64,000 nt of DNA from SXRF01 sp038043465 (GCA_038043465.1 JBBTBX010000013.1:1-64000); one strand, 5' to 3'. Positions 33,704 to 42,442 are shown, counted from the stretch's first letter. Numbers and translations are program-made. The notes: generated from the letters alone by a model not told the origin.

Positions 33704-34819
33704 ATGGCTGAAGAAGAAAAACCTACAGATGATGAAGCCGCCGCTGCCGAGTGGGCATCGATGCTTGAGCTTGAAGAAAAGAAAGCAGAAGAAGGCGGCG
33801 GGGCTGCTGCTGATGCTGGTGCTGGTACCGGTGAAGAAAGTGCACGCGTCTTAAACCAGAACGAGATTGATTCGCTTCTCGGTTTTGATGTGAAGAAGGA
33901 AACAGGCTCACATCACACGGATGGTATATTTGCCATCCTTGATAAATCAATGACGGCTTACGAAAAACTGCCGATGATGGAGGTGGTGTTTGACCGCCTG
34001 ATTCGTCAGTTATCAACGTCACTGCGTAATTTTACTTCGGAAAACGTTGATGTCAGTATTGATTCAATGGCAAGCATTCGTTTCGATGATTACCTCAATT
34101 CTATTCCGCTGCCTGCTTTGCTGGTGGTTTTTCGCGCGGTAGAATGGGAAAATTTTGGTATTGTCACCGTTGACAGCTCACATATTTATTCGATGGTGGA
34201 TATTTTACTGGGTGGGCGTAAATCAGACCGTCCGATGCGTATCGAGGGCAGGCCATACACGACTATCGAGCAGGATATTGTAAAAAGAATGGTGGATGTT
34301 GTGCTGGCTGATATGAGCGCGGCGTTTGAACCACTTTCGCCTGTCACTTTCCATTTTGAACGTCTTGAAAGTAATCCGCGCTTTGCAACCATCACCCGTC
34401 CTGGAAATCCCGCGCTTTTGATTAAGTTTCGGGTTGATATGGCGGATGATCGTGGTGGCATGCTGGAGATTCTGTTACCACACACCACTCTTGAGCCCGT
34501 GCGTGATTTGTTGCTCCAGATGTTCATGGGGGAAAATTTCGGAAAAGATACGGTATGGGAAAAATATCTGGGGCGGGAACTGCGCGGTACTAATATTGAG
34601 ATTGAGGCTATATTTGATGAAAAACTGGTTACCCTTAAAGATGTGATGAGTCTTAAGGTCGGCAGTACTATACTGCTTAATTGCAGCCCTGATGACGATG
34701 TTACTTTGCGTTGCGGAGGGATTCCAGTGACAACCGGGACTTTGGGCAGAGTAAAAGAAAATATTGCCATCTCAATAAATGAGCCAGTCAAACAAAGGGT
34801 AAAGGATACCCAGTTATGA
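33704..34819 (+). CDS. fliM: Flagellar motor switch protein FliM
   Basis: 371 residues. A 50-residue acidic/alanine-rich leader precedes VLNQNEIDSLLGF, the conserved segment that in FliM binds CheY-P. The CheC-like middle domain includes LIRQLSTSLRNFTSENVDVSID, FDDYLNSIPLPAL, SMVDILLGGRKSDRP and RIEGRPYTTIEQDIVKRM. The C-terminal SpoA/FliN-like domain includes LKDVMSLKVGSTILLN. FliM forms the C-ring of the switch with FliG and FliN. No fliN follows directly. Length is slightly over the E. coli protein (334) because of the N-terminal extension. Confidence 0.95.
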   Translation: MAEEEKPTDDEAAAAEWASMLELEEKKAEEGGGAAADAGAGTGEESARVLNQNEIDSLLGFDVKKETGSHHTDGIFAILDKSMTAYEKLPMMEVVFDRLIRQLSTSLRNFTSENVDVSIDSMASIRFDDYLNSIPLPALLVVFRAVEWENFGIVTVDSSHIYSMVDILLGGRKSDRPMRIEGRPYTTIEQDIVKRMVDVVLADMSAAFEPLSPVTFHFERLESNPRFATITRPGNPALLIKFRVDMADDRGGMLEILLPHTTLEPVRDLLLQMFMGENFGKDTVWEKYLGRELRGTNIEIEAIFDEKLVTLKDVMSLKVGSTILLNCSPDDDVTLRCGGIPVTTGTLGRVKENIAISINEPVKQRVKDTQL

Positions 34820-34888
34820 TAATTGACTCTAATTTTGCTTCAGTTCTGCTTGGAATGGTGGTAACTATTACTCTGCAGGAGTGTGTGT

Positions 34889-35572
34889 ATGAGTGTTGAT
34901 TTTATAAGCCTGCTGCTTAATATTATGATTGCCGGCCTGCTGGTAGCTAATATCAGCTATTGCTGGGTACTCAATAAGCGCATTAAGATATTACAGGATG
35001 GTAAAAGCGAGCTTGCCAACCTGCTGCAATATTTTGATGAATCTACTGCTCGCGCCTCGGAAAGCATAATTGCGCTGCAAACAGCCAGCAAAAAAATTGG
35101 TGAGAATATGCAAAGCAAAATAGATAAAGCAAATTATCTTATGGATGACCTCGCTTTTATGGTCGAGAAGGGAAATATCCTCGCTGACCAGCTTGATGCT
35201 AATCTTGCGGTTAATCGTGCACGCAAACGTGTGTTTTCGGAAGAGCGCGTAGATGATGACGAGGTGTTGACCAGGGAAAAAGATATTGGAGAAAATGTCA
35301 CAAAATCTTCTTTCGCGGTCGAAAATAAATCAGTGCCGCGCATAGTAGAAAGAAACTCAAATAAAGAAAAAACCACTGCTTCCCTTGAAGCGGTTATAGG
35401 CAGGATGGTTGGTCGTCCCAAGCCAGTAAATATTGCTGGAAATGCAGGGCAATCTGCTAATAATGCAGCTTCTGAAAAAGAAGCTCTTAATCTTCCTCAA
35501 ACTCCAAGTAAATCCAGATCCAAGGCGGAGCAGGAGTTGCTCAATATGATTCGTACCGGCATTAAAGGATAA
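34889..35572 (+). CDS. DUF6468-type flagellar-cluster membrane protein
   Basis: 227 residues from ATG 34889 with CAGGAG seven bases upstream. One N-terminal membrane helix (FISLLLNIMIAGLLVANISYCWVL) is followed by a cytoplasmic or periplasmic helical region with KILQDGKSELANLLQYFDESTARASESI and a C-terminal disordered tail ending in AEQELLNMIRTGIKG. This matches the alphaproteobacterial family found between fliM and motE. Its molecular role is unknown but its position points to motor assembly. It ends 5 bases before motE. Confidence 0.78.
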   Translation: MSVDFISLLLNIMIAGLLVANISYCWVLNKRIKILQDGKSELANLLQYFDESTARASESIIALQTASKKIGENMQSKIDKANYLMDDLAFMVEKGNILADQLDANLAVNRARKRVFSEERVDDDEVLTREKDIGENVTKSSFAVENKSVPRIVERNSNKEKTTASLEAVIGRMVGRPKPVNIAGNAGQSANNAASEKEALNLPQTPSKSRSKAEQELLNMIRTGIKG

Positions 35573-35577
35573 TTAAA

Positions 35578-36456
35578 GTGAACAGATTGCGTATTCTTCC
35601 GGCGATTATCGTAACTGCTGTATTGCTGTTATTTGTTAAAGTTGTGTCTGTTATCAGGGACACTGAATCTTTGCTTATTGGCAGTGTGGAAGCGCAGCAA
35701 GCTGAGAAACCGTCGAATGTTTCTACTGAGAAGCCAGCAAACCTTCCGGATCAAGGGGCAAGCGCAAAGAAGCCTGATGATAAAAAAGCAGGTGATAAAA
35801 AAATGGAAGATAAAAAAGGTGACGAGAAAAAGGGCGATGAGAAAAAGCCAGAAGGTGATGGTAAAGAAGAGAGTAAAAAAGAAGATAAGAAAGAAGAAAA
35901 TCCAAACGTTTCCAAGAATCTGGAATCTTCTGCAGAACATCGTTTCACAGCAGTTGAAATTGAACTTTTGCAGAGTCTTTCCAAGCGTCGCGAGGAATTA
36001 GAGCGTTGGGAAAATAATATACAGATTAAAGAAGTCGCGCTTGGGGCAACACAGAAACGGATTGATGATAAAATAAAACAGATCGAAGCAATGAAAAAGC
36101 AGGTTGCCGTTCTTCTTGCCCAATATAATGATAAGGAAGATGCAAAGATTAATAGCCTTGTAAAAATTTATGAAAACATGAAACCGGCTGAGGCAGCGCG
36201 CATTTTTGACGAAATTGAAATGCCGATTCTGCTTATGGTTATTAATGCCATGGCAGAAAAGAAAGCAGCTCCTATACTTGCTGCCATGAATCCAAAGAAA
36301 GCAAAGCAGCTGACTGTTGAGTTGGCAAATGAGCGTAAAATAAACACCAAGATTACTACCGGTGCTGAATCACAGATTGCACCATCTGCATCAGGAAATA
36401 CTCCTGCTGATGCGTCTAAGGAATCGGCTCAGGCTGCCCCACCAAGTTCAAATTAA
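35578..36456 (+). CDS. motE: MotE-type flagellar protein (MgtE N-domain-like)
   Basis: 292 residues, GTG start directly behind the preceding gene. A membrane-spanning N-terminus (ILPAIIVTAVLLLFVKVVSV) is followed by a long lysine/glutamate/aspartate-rich low-complexity region (about residues 55-108). Then comes a coiled coil (ELLQSLSKRREELERWENNI onward) and the MgtE intracellular N-domain-like helices KIYENMKPAEAARIFDEIE, ILLMVINAMAEKKAAPILAAMNPKKAKQLT. MotE in rhizobia acts as a chaperone for the periplasmic MotC. Here it closes the fliL-fliM-DUF6468-motE cluster. The low-complexity linker is unusually long. Confidence 0.85.
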   Translation: MNRLRILPAIIVTAVLLLFVKVVSVIRDTESLLIGSVEAQQAEKPSNVSTEKPANLPDQGASAKKPDDKKAGDKKMEDKKGDEKKGDEKKPEGDGKEESKKEDKKEENPNVSKNLESSAEHRFTAVEIELLQSLSKRREELERWENNIQIKEVALGATQKRIDDKIKQIEAMKKQVAVLLAQYNDKEDAKINSLVKIYENMKPAEAARIFDEIEMPILLMVINAMAEKKAAPILAAMNPKKAKQLTVELANERKINTKITTGAESQIAPSASGNTPADASKESAQAAPPSSN

Positions 36457-36487
36457 TGTAGTTTTTAGTAAAGTTAAATAAGAGAAA

Positions 36488-37918
36488 ATGGATGATATGA
36501 CAGTACAATTGATGAAAAAAGAAATGAAACATGTTTTTAACCCAACTATTTTTCGTGAATATGACATTCGTGGCATAGTGGGACAGAGTTTATTTGCTGA
36601 AGATGCCTATCTTATCGCCCGCGCTTTTGCTACGAAAGCCGCGCAGTTGCAGAAAGATGGTGTTATCTGCGTGGGACGTGACGGGCGACTCAGCTCACCA
36701 CAGATGCACGAAGCGGTGTGCCGTGGGATTATTGATAGTGGGTTGGATGTGCTGGATATTGGGCTTGGGCCAACGCCGATGCTTTATTACGCTGCTTATA
36801 GCAAAAAAGCTGTGGGTGGGATAATGATTACCGGTTCGCATAATCCACCGGATCATAATGGCTTTAAGTTTGTGCTGCAGAATCAGGCGTTTTATGGTGC
36901 TGCTATTGCCGAATTAAAAACCCTTGCGGAAAATAATAACCTGGCAAGTGGTGCCGGGAAAATCGAAAAACAGGACATACGCGAAACATATATTGCTGCG
37001 ATGCTCAAGGCATATGATGGGACGCGTGAGCTTAATGTGGCGTGGGATGCAGGGAATGGTGCGACTGGAGAGATAATGTCGGCGATTTGCCAGAGGCTTG
37101 CCGGAAAACATATCGCGCTTAATGAAAAAATTGACGGCACATTTCCGGCGCATCACCCGGATCCGACAGTGCCGGAAAATCTGAAGCAGATAATCGCTAC
37201 AGTGCGCGAGAAAAAACTGGATGCTGGCATCGCGTTTGATGGCGATGGCGACCGGCTGGGTGTGGTTGATGATGAAGGAAATATTTTATGGGGCGATCAA
37301 CTCCTGATGCTCTACGCTGCTGATATTTTGAAAGAAAAACCTGGAGCGACTATTATTGCCGATGTGAAGGCGAGTGGCGCGTTGTTTGATGAGGTGGCGC
37401 GCCTCGGTGGAACACCTCTCATGTGGAAAACCGGGCATTCGCTGATAAAATCCAAAATGAAAGAAACCGGCGCGCCGCTGGCGGGTGAGATGAGTGGACA
37501 TCTGTTTTTTGCTGATAAATATTATGGGTTTGATGACGCTATCTATGCAGCAGTGCGTTTGCTTGGTTTGCTTTCACGCAGCAATAAAAAACTTTCGCAG
37601 TTGCGGGCAGCTTTGCCTAAACGCATAAACACGCCGGAGATTCGTTTTCCTTGCGATGATCTGCGTAAATTTAAGGTGATTGATGAGGTGAAAAGCCGCT
37701 TGCAGAAAGACGGAGCAAAATTCAGCGATGTTGATGGCGTGCGGGTGAGCACGACTGCCGGCTGGTGGTTGCTGCGGGCATCCAACACGCAGGCGATGCT
37801 GGTTGCCCGCTGCGAGGCGGAAAATGAGCAGGGACTGGAAAGCCTGAAACAGGATTTGCAGAAACAGCTTGCCTTGAGCAAGGTTGAGTTGCCTGAGGGA
37901 GGTTCTGGTCATCACTAG
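36488..37918 (+). CDS. Phosphomannomutase/phosphoglucomutase
   Basis: 476 residues, a typical alpha-D-phosphohexomutase length. Four domains are visible: the start FNPTIFREYDIRGIVG, the phosphoserine loop ITGSHNPPDHNGFK (Ser117), the Mg-binding loop FDGDGDRLGVV (about 250), the sugar-specificity loop GEMSGHLFF and the phosphate-binding VSTTAGWWLLRASNTQ near the C-terminus. It interconverts hexose 1- and 6-phosphates for LPS and other surface polysaccharides, like AlgC or PgmG. The true start could be a few codons in (MTVQLM or MKHVF). It follows the motility cluster on the same strand but is probably an independent unit. Confidence 0.92.
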   Translation: MDDMTVQLMKKEMKHVFNPTIFREYDIRGIVGQSLFAEDAYLIARAFATKAAQLQKDGVICVGRDGRLSSPQMHEAVCRGIIDSGLDVLDIGLGPTPMLYYAAYSKKAVGGIMITGSHNPPDHNGFKFVLQNQAFYGAAIAELKTLAENNNLASGAGKIEKQDIRETYIAAMLKAYDGTRELNVAWDAGNGATGEIMSAICQRLAGKHIALNEKIDGTFPAHHPDPTVPENLKQIIATVREKKLDAGIAFDGDGDRLGVVDDEGNILWGDQLLMLYAADILKEKPGATIIADVKASGALFDEVARLGGTPLMWKTGHSLIKSKMKETGAPLAGEMSGHLFFADKYYGFDDAIYAAVRLLGLLSRSNKKLSQLRAALPKRINTPEIRFPCDDLRKFKVIDEVKSRLQKDGAKFSDVDGVRVSTTAGWWLLRASNTQAMLVARCEAENEQGLESLKQDLQKQLALSKVELPEGGSGHH

Positions 37919-37931
37919 CTATTTTAATGTA

Positions 37932-38372
37932 CTAAAACATCAACGGACCGCTACTTTGTTTATTGCTGAGATGGCGTGATACTATACTACCATTATGTCC
38001 AGCATCATGAGCTGCTGCATCAAAGACTGCTGTTTTATATTTAGAAAGCTTATCCAAATCCATTTTAATTGGAGCTTTTTTCAACTCATCTACTTTAGAC
38101 GGTTCAATGTATGCACTACCAATATCTGTATTATTATAAAGAAATGAGGCTACATTTTCCCAAGCCTGAGCTGCCCTAGATCCAGAAAAACTGAAGGAAA
38201 TTATTTTTTGGTGTTCGCCTTCGTGATTTTGTTCCAAACTAACAGCCGCTTTTACATCAGCACCAAACCAGCGTGACATTTCATTAACTACATGTGTGCC
38301 AAGCATCACTGCTTTGTGATGTTCATGAGACATAGAAATAGCATCTGGCGTTTCAATGGTTATTGTGGTCAT
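37932..38372 (-). CDS. Hypothetical protein
   Basis: 146 residues from the ATG at 38372, chosen because GGGAGG lies five bases upstream. An upstream in-frame ATG at 38420 lacks one. It looks like a soluble alpha/beta protein: a strand TTITIETPDAI, a helix HEHHKAVMLGTHVVNEMSRWF, strands VKAAVSLEQNHEG and KIISFSFSGS, and a final helix before the His-rich DAAAHDAGHNG. No signal peptide, no recognised domain. It is convergent with the phosphomutase gene (13-base gap) and is one of several orphan genes around tRNA-Pro. Confidence 0.65.
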   Translation of the reverse strand: MTTITIETPDAISMSHEHHKAVMLGTHVVNEMSRWFGADVKAAVSLEQNHEGEHQKIISFSFSGSRAAQAWENVASFLYNNTDIGSAYIEPSKVDELKKAPIKMDLDKLSKYKTAVFDAAAHDAGHNGSIVSRHLSNKQSSGPLMF

Positions 38373-38520
38373 ATTATCCTCCCTTAAATTTTTACCAATT
38401 CTAACAGAATTGTTATTCATTGAAAGTTAAGGTTTTGTTACAAGTTTTAATATGCTTCAAATTATGAAATCTTGTAATATCAATGACTTGCTATTATATG
38501 GGAATAGGGTTTAAAACAAA

Positions 38521-38597
38521 TGGTCGGAACGACTGGATTTGAACCAGCGACCTCTAGTCCCCCAGACTAGCGCGCTACCAGACTGCGCTACGCTCCG
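38521..38597 (-). tRNA. tRNA-Pro(GGG)
   Basis: On the minus strand: acceptor stem CGGAGCG/CGTTCCG with discriminator A, D arm GCGCAGTCTGGTAGCGC, anticodon stem CTAGT/ACTAG around CTGGGGG (anticodon GGG), T arm CTGGTTCAAATCCAG, and an encoded CCA (38523-38521). All helices pair, with one G-U in the acceptor stem. It is the only tRNA recognised in the window. Confidence 0.95.
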
Positions 38598-38637
38598 AAA
38601 ATCATTTACCCTGTTTAAAGTAGGATATTACTTTTAA

Positions 38638-38667
38638 AATTCAATGGATTTTTTGGCGGGAATCCAG
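38638..38667. repeat. Left direct repeat flanking the metallopeptidase gene
   Basis: Reads AATTCAATGGATTTTTTGGC and continues GGGAATCCAG. It matches 39594-39623 at all but about four positions. It also contains a small TGGATT/AATCCA dyad. See the paired right copy. Confidence 0.6.
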
Positions 38668-38800
38668 CTGCACAAGTGCTTCGAAAATAGCGTTACTATT
38701 AAAGTGTAATTGCAACATATTGATATATCAAATTAATTGCTTTTATAAAATGTCATTAAACTGTAATAATAAAATTCTTAATATATGCTAACATGATTGC

Positions 38801-39592
38801 ATGTCTGACAACATAGAAAATCTGTTTAAAATCGTTGGTGAAGAAGAACCGGAATTTCAGCGGGTAAAAGAAGCTATGGAATGGCTGATTTCTCCTAAGG
38901 CGGCAGGTATAGGGCAGAAATTGTTGCGTGATGCTTATGCGTTGCGTGGCAAGCCGCTAACAATTGAGGTTTCTAAAGAAGCACAAACCGCATATCTTGA
39001 TTTGAATGGGGAGCATACCATTCGTATCAATCCACATAATGCAGAAAAAACTACAATCTTGGACAATAATGGAAAATCCGTACAGATGTCTGTAGAGCGT
39101 GCTTTGGCTCATGAAATGAAGCATTCTGGTCAGGACGGGCTGCAAGAAGCTACTAATAATAAAACTATATTAGAAGATAAAATAAGCAACTTTTATAAAC
39201 CTAATTTTACGCCAGAACAAAAATCAGCAATTTCTGAGGATATGGCAAGAGCAATGGAATCACCAGATTATGAAACTGCGCGGCAGCATCTTGCAAAGTA
39301 TGTAGATCAATTTGCAGTACCTAAGCAGAAGGCAGTTTCTCGTGAATTATTCGCACATCCTGAATATATAGAATATGTTAAGAAATTTGAGATGCCTGCT
39401 GTTGAAGTGGAAAATCAAATTGCGGTTTTGCGCGGTGAGCCGGCAAGAATAACCTATTTATCTTCCTATAATATTAAGCCTGAGGATAGGCGGGATATGA
39501 TATTGGATGAATTATCAGAGACGATGGAATTAAATAAAAAGCCTCATCTTTCTGCGGTTGTGCAAGATGCGAAAGGCGCAAGTCGCAAATGA
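38801..39592 (+). CDS. M91-like zinc metallopeptidase, effector-type candidate
   Basis: 263 residues, no signal peptide or membrane segment. H104-E-M-K-H108 in VERALAHEMKHSGQ is a zinc-protease HExxH motif. Upstream strands TIEVSKEAQTAYLDLNGEH, then TIRINP, give the edge strand expected in zincins. Further on, ENQIAVLRGEPARITY (about residues 205-220) resembles the C-terminal E-N-x-x-R-x-x-x-G-x-P-x-R-x-x-Y block of M91/NleD-type effector proteases. Those cleave host kinases in pathogenic E. coli. The target here is unknown. The gene lies alone between two direct repeats beside tRNA-Pro, has no strong Shine-Dalgarno and is AT-rich, which fits horizontal acquisition. Confidence 0.65.
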   Translation: MSDNIENLFKIVGEEEPEFQRVKEAMEWLISPKAAGIGQKLLRDAYALRGKPLTIEVSKEAQTAYLDLNGEHTIRINPHNAEKTTILDNNGKSVQMSVERALAHEMKHSGQDGLQEATNNKTILEDKISNFYKPNFTPEQKSAISEDMARAMESPDYETARQHLAKYVDQFAVPKQKAVSRELFAHPEYIEYVKKFEMPAVEVENQIAVLRGEPARITYLSSYNIKPEDRRDMILDELSETMELNKKPHLSAVVQDAKGASRK

Positions 39593-39593
39593 T

Positions 39594-39623
39594 AATTCAA
39601 TGGATTTATTGACGTAAATCCAG
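39594..39623. repeat. Right direct repeat flanking the metallopeptidase gene
   Basis: Begins two bases after the gene's stop codon. AATTCAATGGATTTATTGAC then GTAAATCCAG contains a perfect TGGATTTA/TAAATCCA hairpin. The sequence runs on into CAGTCGTTCCGAC, so that 39616-39633 copies the 3' end of tRNA-Pro, but in the opposite orientation to the tRNA gene. Confidence 0.6.
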
Positions 39624-39660
39624 TCGTTCCGACTATAAGAAATCATGATTCAAAATAATA

Positions 39661-39687
39661 AAAAAAGCGGGATAAACCCGCTTTTTC
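39661..39687. terminator. Bidirectional Rho-independent terminator
   Basis: AAAAAAGCGGG-ATAAA-CCCGCTTTTT: a GC-rich stem with an A-run on one side and a T-run on the other, between the convergent metallopeptidase and outer-membrane-barrel genes. It can serve both. Confidence 0.85.
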
Positions 39688-39710
39688 TAAAATTTTAAAT
39701 TAAGGTGGAA

Positions 39711-40367
39711 CTAAAACTGGTAGCTTATGCCAACGCGGACATTGTCGGAATCTGGGTCGATGCTGCCTTCGCTGGCGTACCATGTATGGGTATATTCAGC
39801 GCGCACGCCGAATTGCCCCATTGCCAGAAGTTGCGTTCCGATACCTAGGTCAAAGCCGTTGAAGCGTTCTGACGCTCCGGCTGTGCCTGAGAAGGCTTCA
39901 AATTCGGTGTTGCGGTAGCCGAGGATACCGTATGGTGTGACGCCCATCTTTTCGTTGTTCAGGAAGGAGAGGCCGGGGCGGAATGACACACCCCATTCAT
40001 TTTCTTTGTTGATTGCCAGACCAGCAACTTCATCATCGGAATCAGACCAGCCATAGAAACCTTCGATCGCGCCGTTAAGACCGATGCCGAGTCCGTTTAC
40101 ACGGTCAAGCAGCCCGTCGATGCGTATACCGGCGAACACACCATAATCCCAGCCGCGGGTTCTTGGGTTGAAGCCGGGAATGTTGGTGTCGGCATCGCTC
40201 CAGTCATAACCGCCGTAACCGCCGATATAAGGCCCGGTGAATGGCGAGCGGGCGATGTTTTCGCGGGTGCTGCTGGTGCTGGCGTTGTTACTTGGGGCGG
40301 CGAAGGTGGTGGATGCGAAGGTGGATAGCAGGACGGTGGTGACGAGTAAGGTTTTTGTGGTTTTCAT
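39711..40367 (-). CDS. Outer membrane beta-barrel protein
   Basis: 218 residues. Signal peptide 1-23 (LLVTTVLLSTFASTTFAA), then a short S/T/N-rich linker and an eight-stranded barrel pattern: PFTGPYIGGYGGYDWSD, DYGVFAGIRIDGLL, GLGIGLNGAIEGFYGW, WGVSFRPGLSFL, VTPYGILGYRNTEF, FDLGIGTQLLAM, FGVRAEYTHTWY, and the terminal VRVGISYQF with C-terminal Phe, the standard BAM recognition end. The layout is that of the Omp25/Omp31-like porin-family barrels of alphaproteobacteria. It stands alone with its own terminator (39661-39687). It probably contributes to outer-membrane structure or adhesion. Confidence 0.85.
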   Translation of the reverse strand: MKTTKTLLVTTVLLSTFASTTFAAPSNNASTSSTRENIARSPFTGPYIGGYGGYDWSDADTNIPGFNPRTRGWDYGVFAGIRIDGLLDRVNGLGIGLNGAIEGFYGWSDSDDEVAGLAINKENEWGVSFRPGLSFLNNEKMGVTPYGILGYRNTEFEAFSGTAGASERFNGFDLGIGTQLLAMGQFGVRAEYTHTWYASEGSIDPDSDNVRVGISYQF

Positions 40368-40623
40368 AGTGGCCTCTTCTAAATTGGGGGTTTAATATGG
40401 GGAATTAATAAGATGCGACTACCATGAAGACTAGCATGTAAAAAAACAATATTGAAAGGTTAAGGATTTGTTCAATCTAGGAAATACAGATGGTTATATA
40501 CTGCCACCATTAAAAAATTAATTGTCATTAAGTTGTAACTTTACATTAGGCATGGGTGCGGTTAAGCTGTTGTTATCTTGAAAAAAGACTGGCACAAAAC
40601 AATAATTAAAAAAGGAGTTTGTA

Positions 40624-41013
40624 ATGTCCAATAGAATAAATCCAGAATCACTAAAGAAAAACTTCACCACCGAAAATAAACTCAGGATTACTGATTTTAT
40701 CGAGGAAAGAATTAGAAAAGATTGCCCGGGTTGTTCCGATAGAGTTATGCAGATATCTCATATTCCTGGTAGAAATGATGCTCAACCTTCTGTTGTGGTG
40801 AAACTTGGTTTAAACCATGGAGAAGATATTTCTTCTCTGAGTGGTGTTAATAATAAGTTACATGAAGCGTTTGGTGATGCTGTTTCTGAACCATTAGCAA
40901 ATGATTATTGCGCTATTTTTGAAATCCATGGAGGTCCTGCTCGTTTAGTACAGGGTATTGATCGTTATGAAAAGGCGCATGATCAGGGGCGACAGAGCGC
41001 AATGATAGGATAA
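40624..41013 (+). CDS. Hypothetical protein
   Basis: 129 residues with AAAGGAG upstream of the ATG. The sequence is soluble and looks alpha/beta: N-terminal helix LRITDFIEERIRK, a CPGC pair (Cys at about 35 and 38, PGCSDRV), strands VMQISHIPG and SVVVKLGLNHGED, a helix LHEAFGDAV and a strand YCAIFEIHGG. No export signal or known domain. In size, overall design and position it resembles the other orphan gene at 37932. Both flank the tRNA-Pro/metallopeptidase segment. A palindromic repeat directly after the stop may terminate it. Confidence 0.65.
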   Translation: MSNRINPESLKKNFTTENKLRITDFIEERIRKDCPGCSDRVMQISHIPGRNDAQPSVVVKLGLNHGEDISSLSGVNNKLHEAFGDAVSEPLANDYCAIFEIHGGPARLVQGIDRYEKAHDQGRQSAMIG

Positions 41014-41023
41014 GGCTTTTTAG

Positions 41024-41058
41024 ATCCTGTGCGGACACTATGTGTCCCACAGGATGAC
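41024..41058. repeat. Short ATCCTGTG...CACAGGAT palindrome
   Basis: ATCCTGTGCGGACACTATGT and GTCCCACAGGATGAC fold into one hairpin 10 bases after the preceding gene. It is a short form of the family at 12585 and 61996 and a possible terminator. Confidence 0.65.
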
Positions 41059-41136
41059 AGTCCAGACACTTACACTGGATAACAATTGTTTCAATTAAAT
41101 ATTTGCTTCAGCTTGTGAATCAGCAAATTTTGCATT

Positions 41137-42360
41137 ATGCTGGCTTGCATGGAACACACCCTCATCAACACTATAATATCCAGTATTATTGCCGCATTTA
41201 TCCTCGGGCTGTTGGCAAAAAAACTGAAGATGCCAGCTATTCTTGGATATTTGCTGGCGGGGATTGCCATTGGTCCGCATACACCAGGTTTTATTGGTGA
41301 TGTGGGTTTGGCAAAACAACTGGCAGAGATCGGGATCATACTACTGATGTTCGGGGTGGGGCTGCATTTTTCATTCCGCGATTTGCTGGAGAGCAGGAAA
41401 ATTGCGCTGCCTGGTGCTTTAGTGCAGATGGCATCGGCAACTATAATTGGCGCATCGCTTGCTTTTATGCTCGGGCATGGGGTTGTATCCGCAATAATTT
41501 TTGGGTTTTCACTTTCGGTTGCCAGCACCATCGTGCTTATACGCTCGCTGGAACAACGGAGTCTACTCACCAGCAGCGGCGGTAAGATTGCCATAAGCTG
41601 GCTGATTATTGAGGATATTGCGATGGTTTTCGCACTGGTCATGATACCGGTCGTTGCCGAAATCATGAATGGGACGCAGGATGCTGATTCTTTGCAAATT
41701 ATAGGAATATTCTGCAGGATATTCTTTAAGATAGCCCTTTTCTTCGCTTTCATGTTTTATGTTGCCCGCCGCTTTTTGCCGTGGCTTCTGGCGCATACCG
41801 TTAAAATCCGCTCGGAAGAATTAAACACTATTGGAACATTGGCTATTGCCTTTGGTTGTGCATCGCTGTCTTATATAATTTTTGACGCTTCGCTTGCTCT
41901 TGGTGCTTTCCTTGCCGGGGTGATGTTAAATGAAAGTGAGATTGGTCGTAAATCTGCAAAAAACAGTGTGCAACTGCGCGATGCGTTCTCAGTTTTATTT
42001 TTCGTATCGGTGGGGATGTTGTTTGATCCTTATACACTCGTTACCCAGCCAATTCCTGTGTTTCTAACATTCCTTACCATTGTGCTGGCGAAAAGTGTTG
42101 CTGCCCTGATAATCACCCGCTTATTCAAGCAGACGCTGGAAGTGAGCTATGCTGTGGCACTGGGGCTGGCACAGATTGGGGAGTTTTCATTTATTCTTGG
42201 CGGAGTTGGTCTTGCCAAAGGTCTGCTCACCCAGGAGCTTTATAACCTGATTCTTGCCGGAGCGATGTTATCCATCGTGGTTAACCCATTCCTTTTCCGG
42301 ATTTATGATTTGTTGGTTGTGAAGAGTAGAGAAGAGGGATTGGGAAATCGTAATTCGTAA
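41137..42360 (+). CDS. KefB/YbaL-type cation:proton antiporter (CPA2) lacking the RCK domain
   Basis: 407 residues with about twelve membrane segments. CPA2 signatures: LGYLLAGIAIGPHTPGFI, AEIGIILLMFGVGLHFSF, SLSVASTIVLIRSLEQRSLL, WLIIEDIAMVFALVMIP (with the conserved ED pair), SLALGAFLAGVMLNESE and LAQIGEFSFILGGVGLAKGLL. Members of the KefB/YbaL group usually carry a C-terminal TrkA-N/RCK nucleotide-binding domain of about 150 residues. Here the protein stops right after the last membrane helix, and the tail EEGLGNRNS runs into repeat DNA, so the regulatory domain seems lost. Starts at 41137 and 41149 are both possible and neither has a clear Shine-Dalgarno. Confidence 0.85.
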   Translation: MLACMEHTLINTIISSIIAAFILGLLAKKLKMPAILGYLLAGIAIGPHTPGFIGDVGLAKQLAEIGIILLMFGVGLHFSFRDLLESRKIALPGALVQMASATIIGASLAFMLGHGVVSAIIFGFSLSVASTIVLIRSLEQRSLLTSSGGKIAISWLIIEDIAMVFALVMIPVVAEIMNGTQDADSLQIIGIFCRIFFKIALFFAFMFYVARRFLPWLLAHTVKIRSEELNTIGTLAIAFGCASLSYIIFDASLALGAFLAGVMLNESEIGRKSAKNSVQLRDAFSVLFFVSVGMLFDPYTLVTQPIPVFLTFLTIVLAKSVAALIITRLFKQTLEVSYAVALGLAQIGEFSFILGGVGLAKGLLTQELYNLILAGAMLSIVVNPFLFRIYDLLVVKSREEGLGNRNS

Positions 42361-42442
42361 TCCCGCACTTGATGCGGGATCTAGGGCAGCAATTTCTGAC
42401 AGAATTTATGGTTTTAGATCCCCGCCTACGCGGGGATGACAA
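42361..42442. repeat. Palindromic repeat, TCCCGCACTTGATGCGGGAT...GATCCCCGC family
   Basis: TCCCGCA-CTTGA-TGCGGGA hairpin, a spacer, then GATCCCCGCCTACGCGGGGATGAC. It immediately follows the truncated end of the antiporter gene. A fragment of a second unit follows. Confidence 0.8.

Noticed and set aside
35730..35990. Minus-strand phenylalanine/leucine-rich ORFs opposite the motE linker
   Set aside because: They mirror the lysine/glutamate low-complexity region of motE and have no features of their own.
39616..39633. tRNA-Pro end copy as a classical attachment site
   Set aside because: The copy is inverted relative to the tRNA, while integrase att sites are direct repeats, and no integrase lies between. 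It is kept only as an observation.
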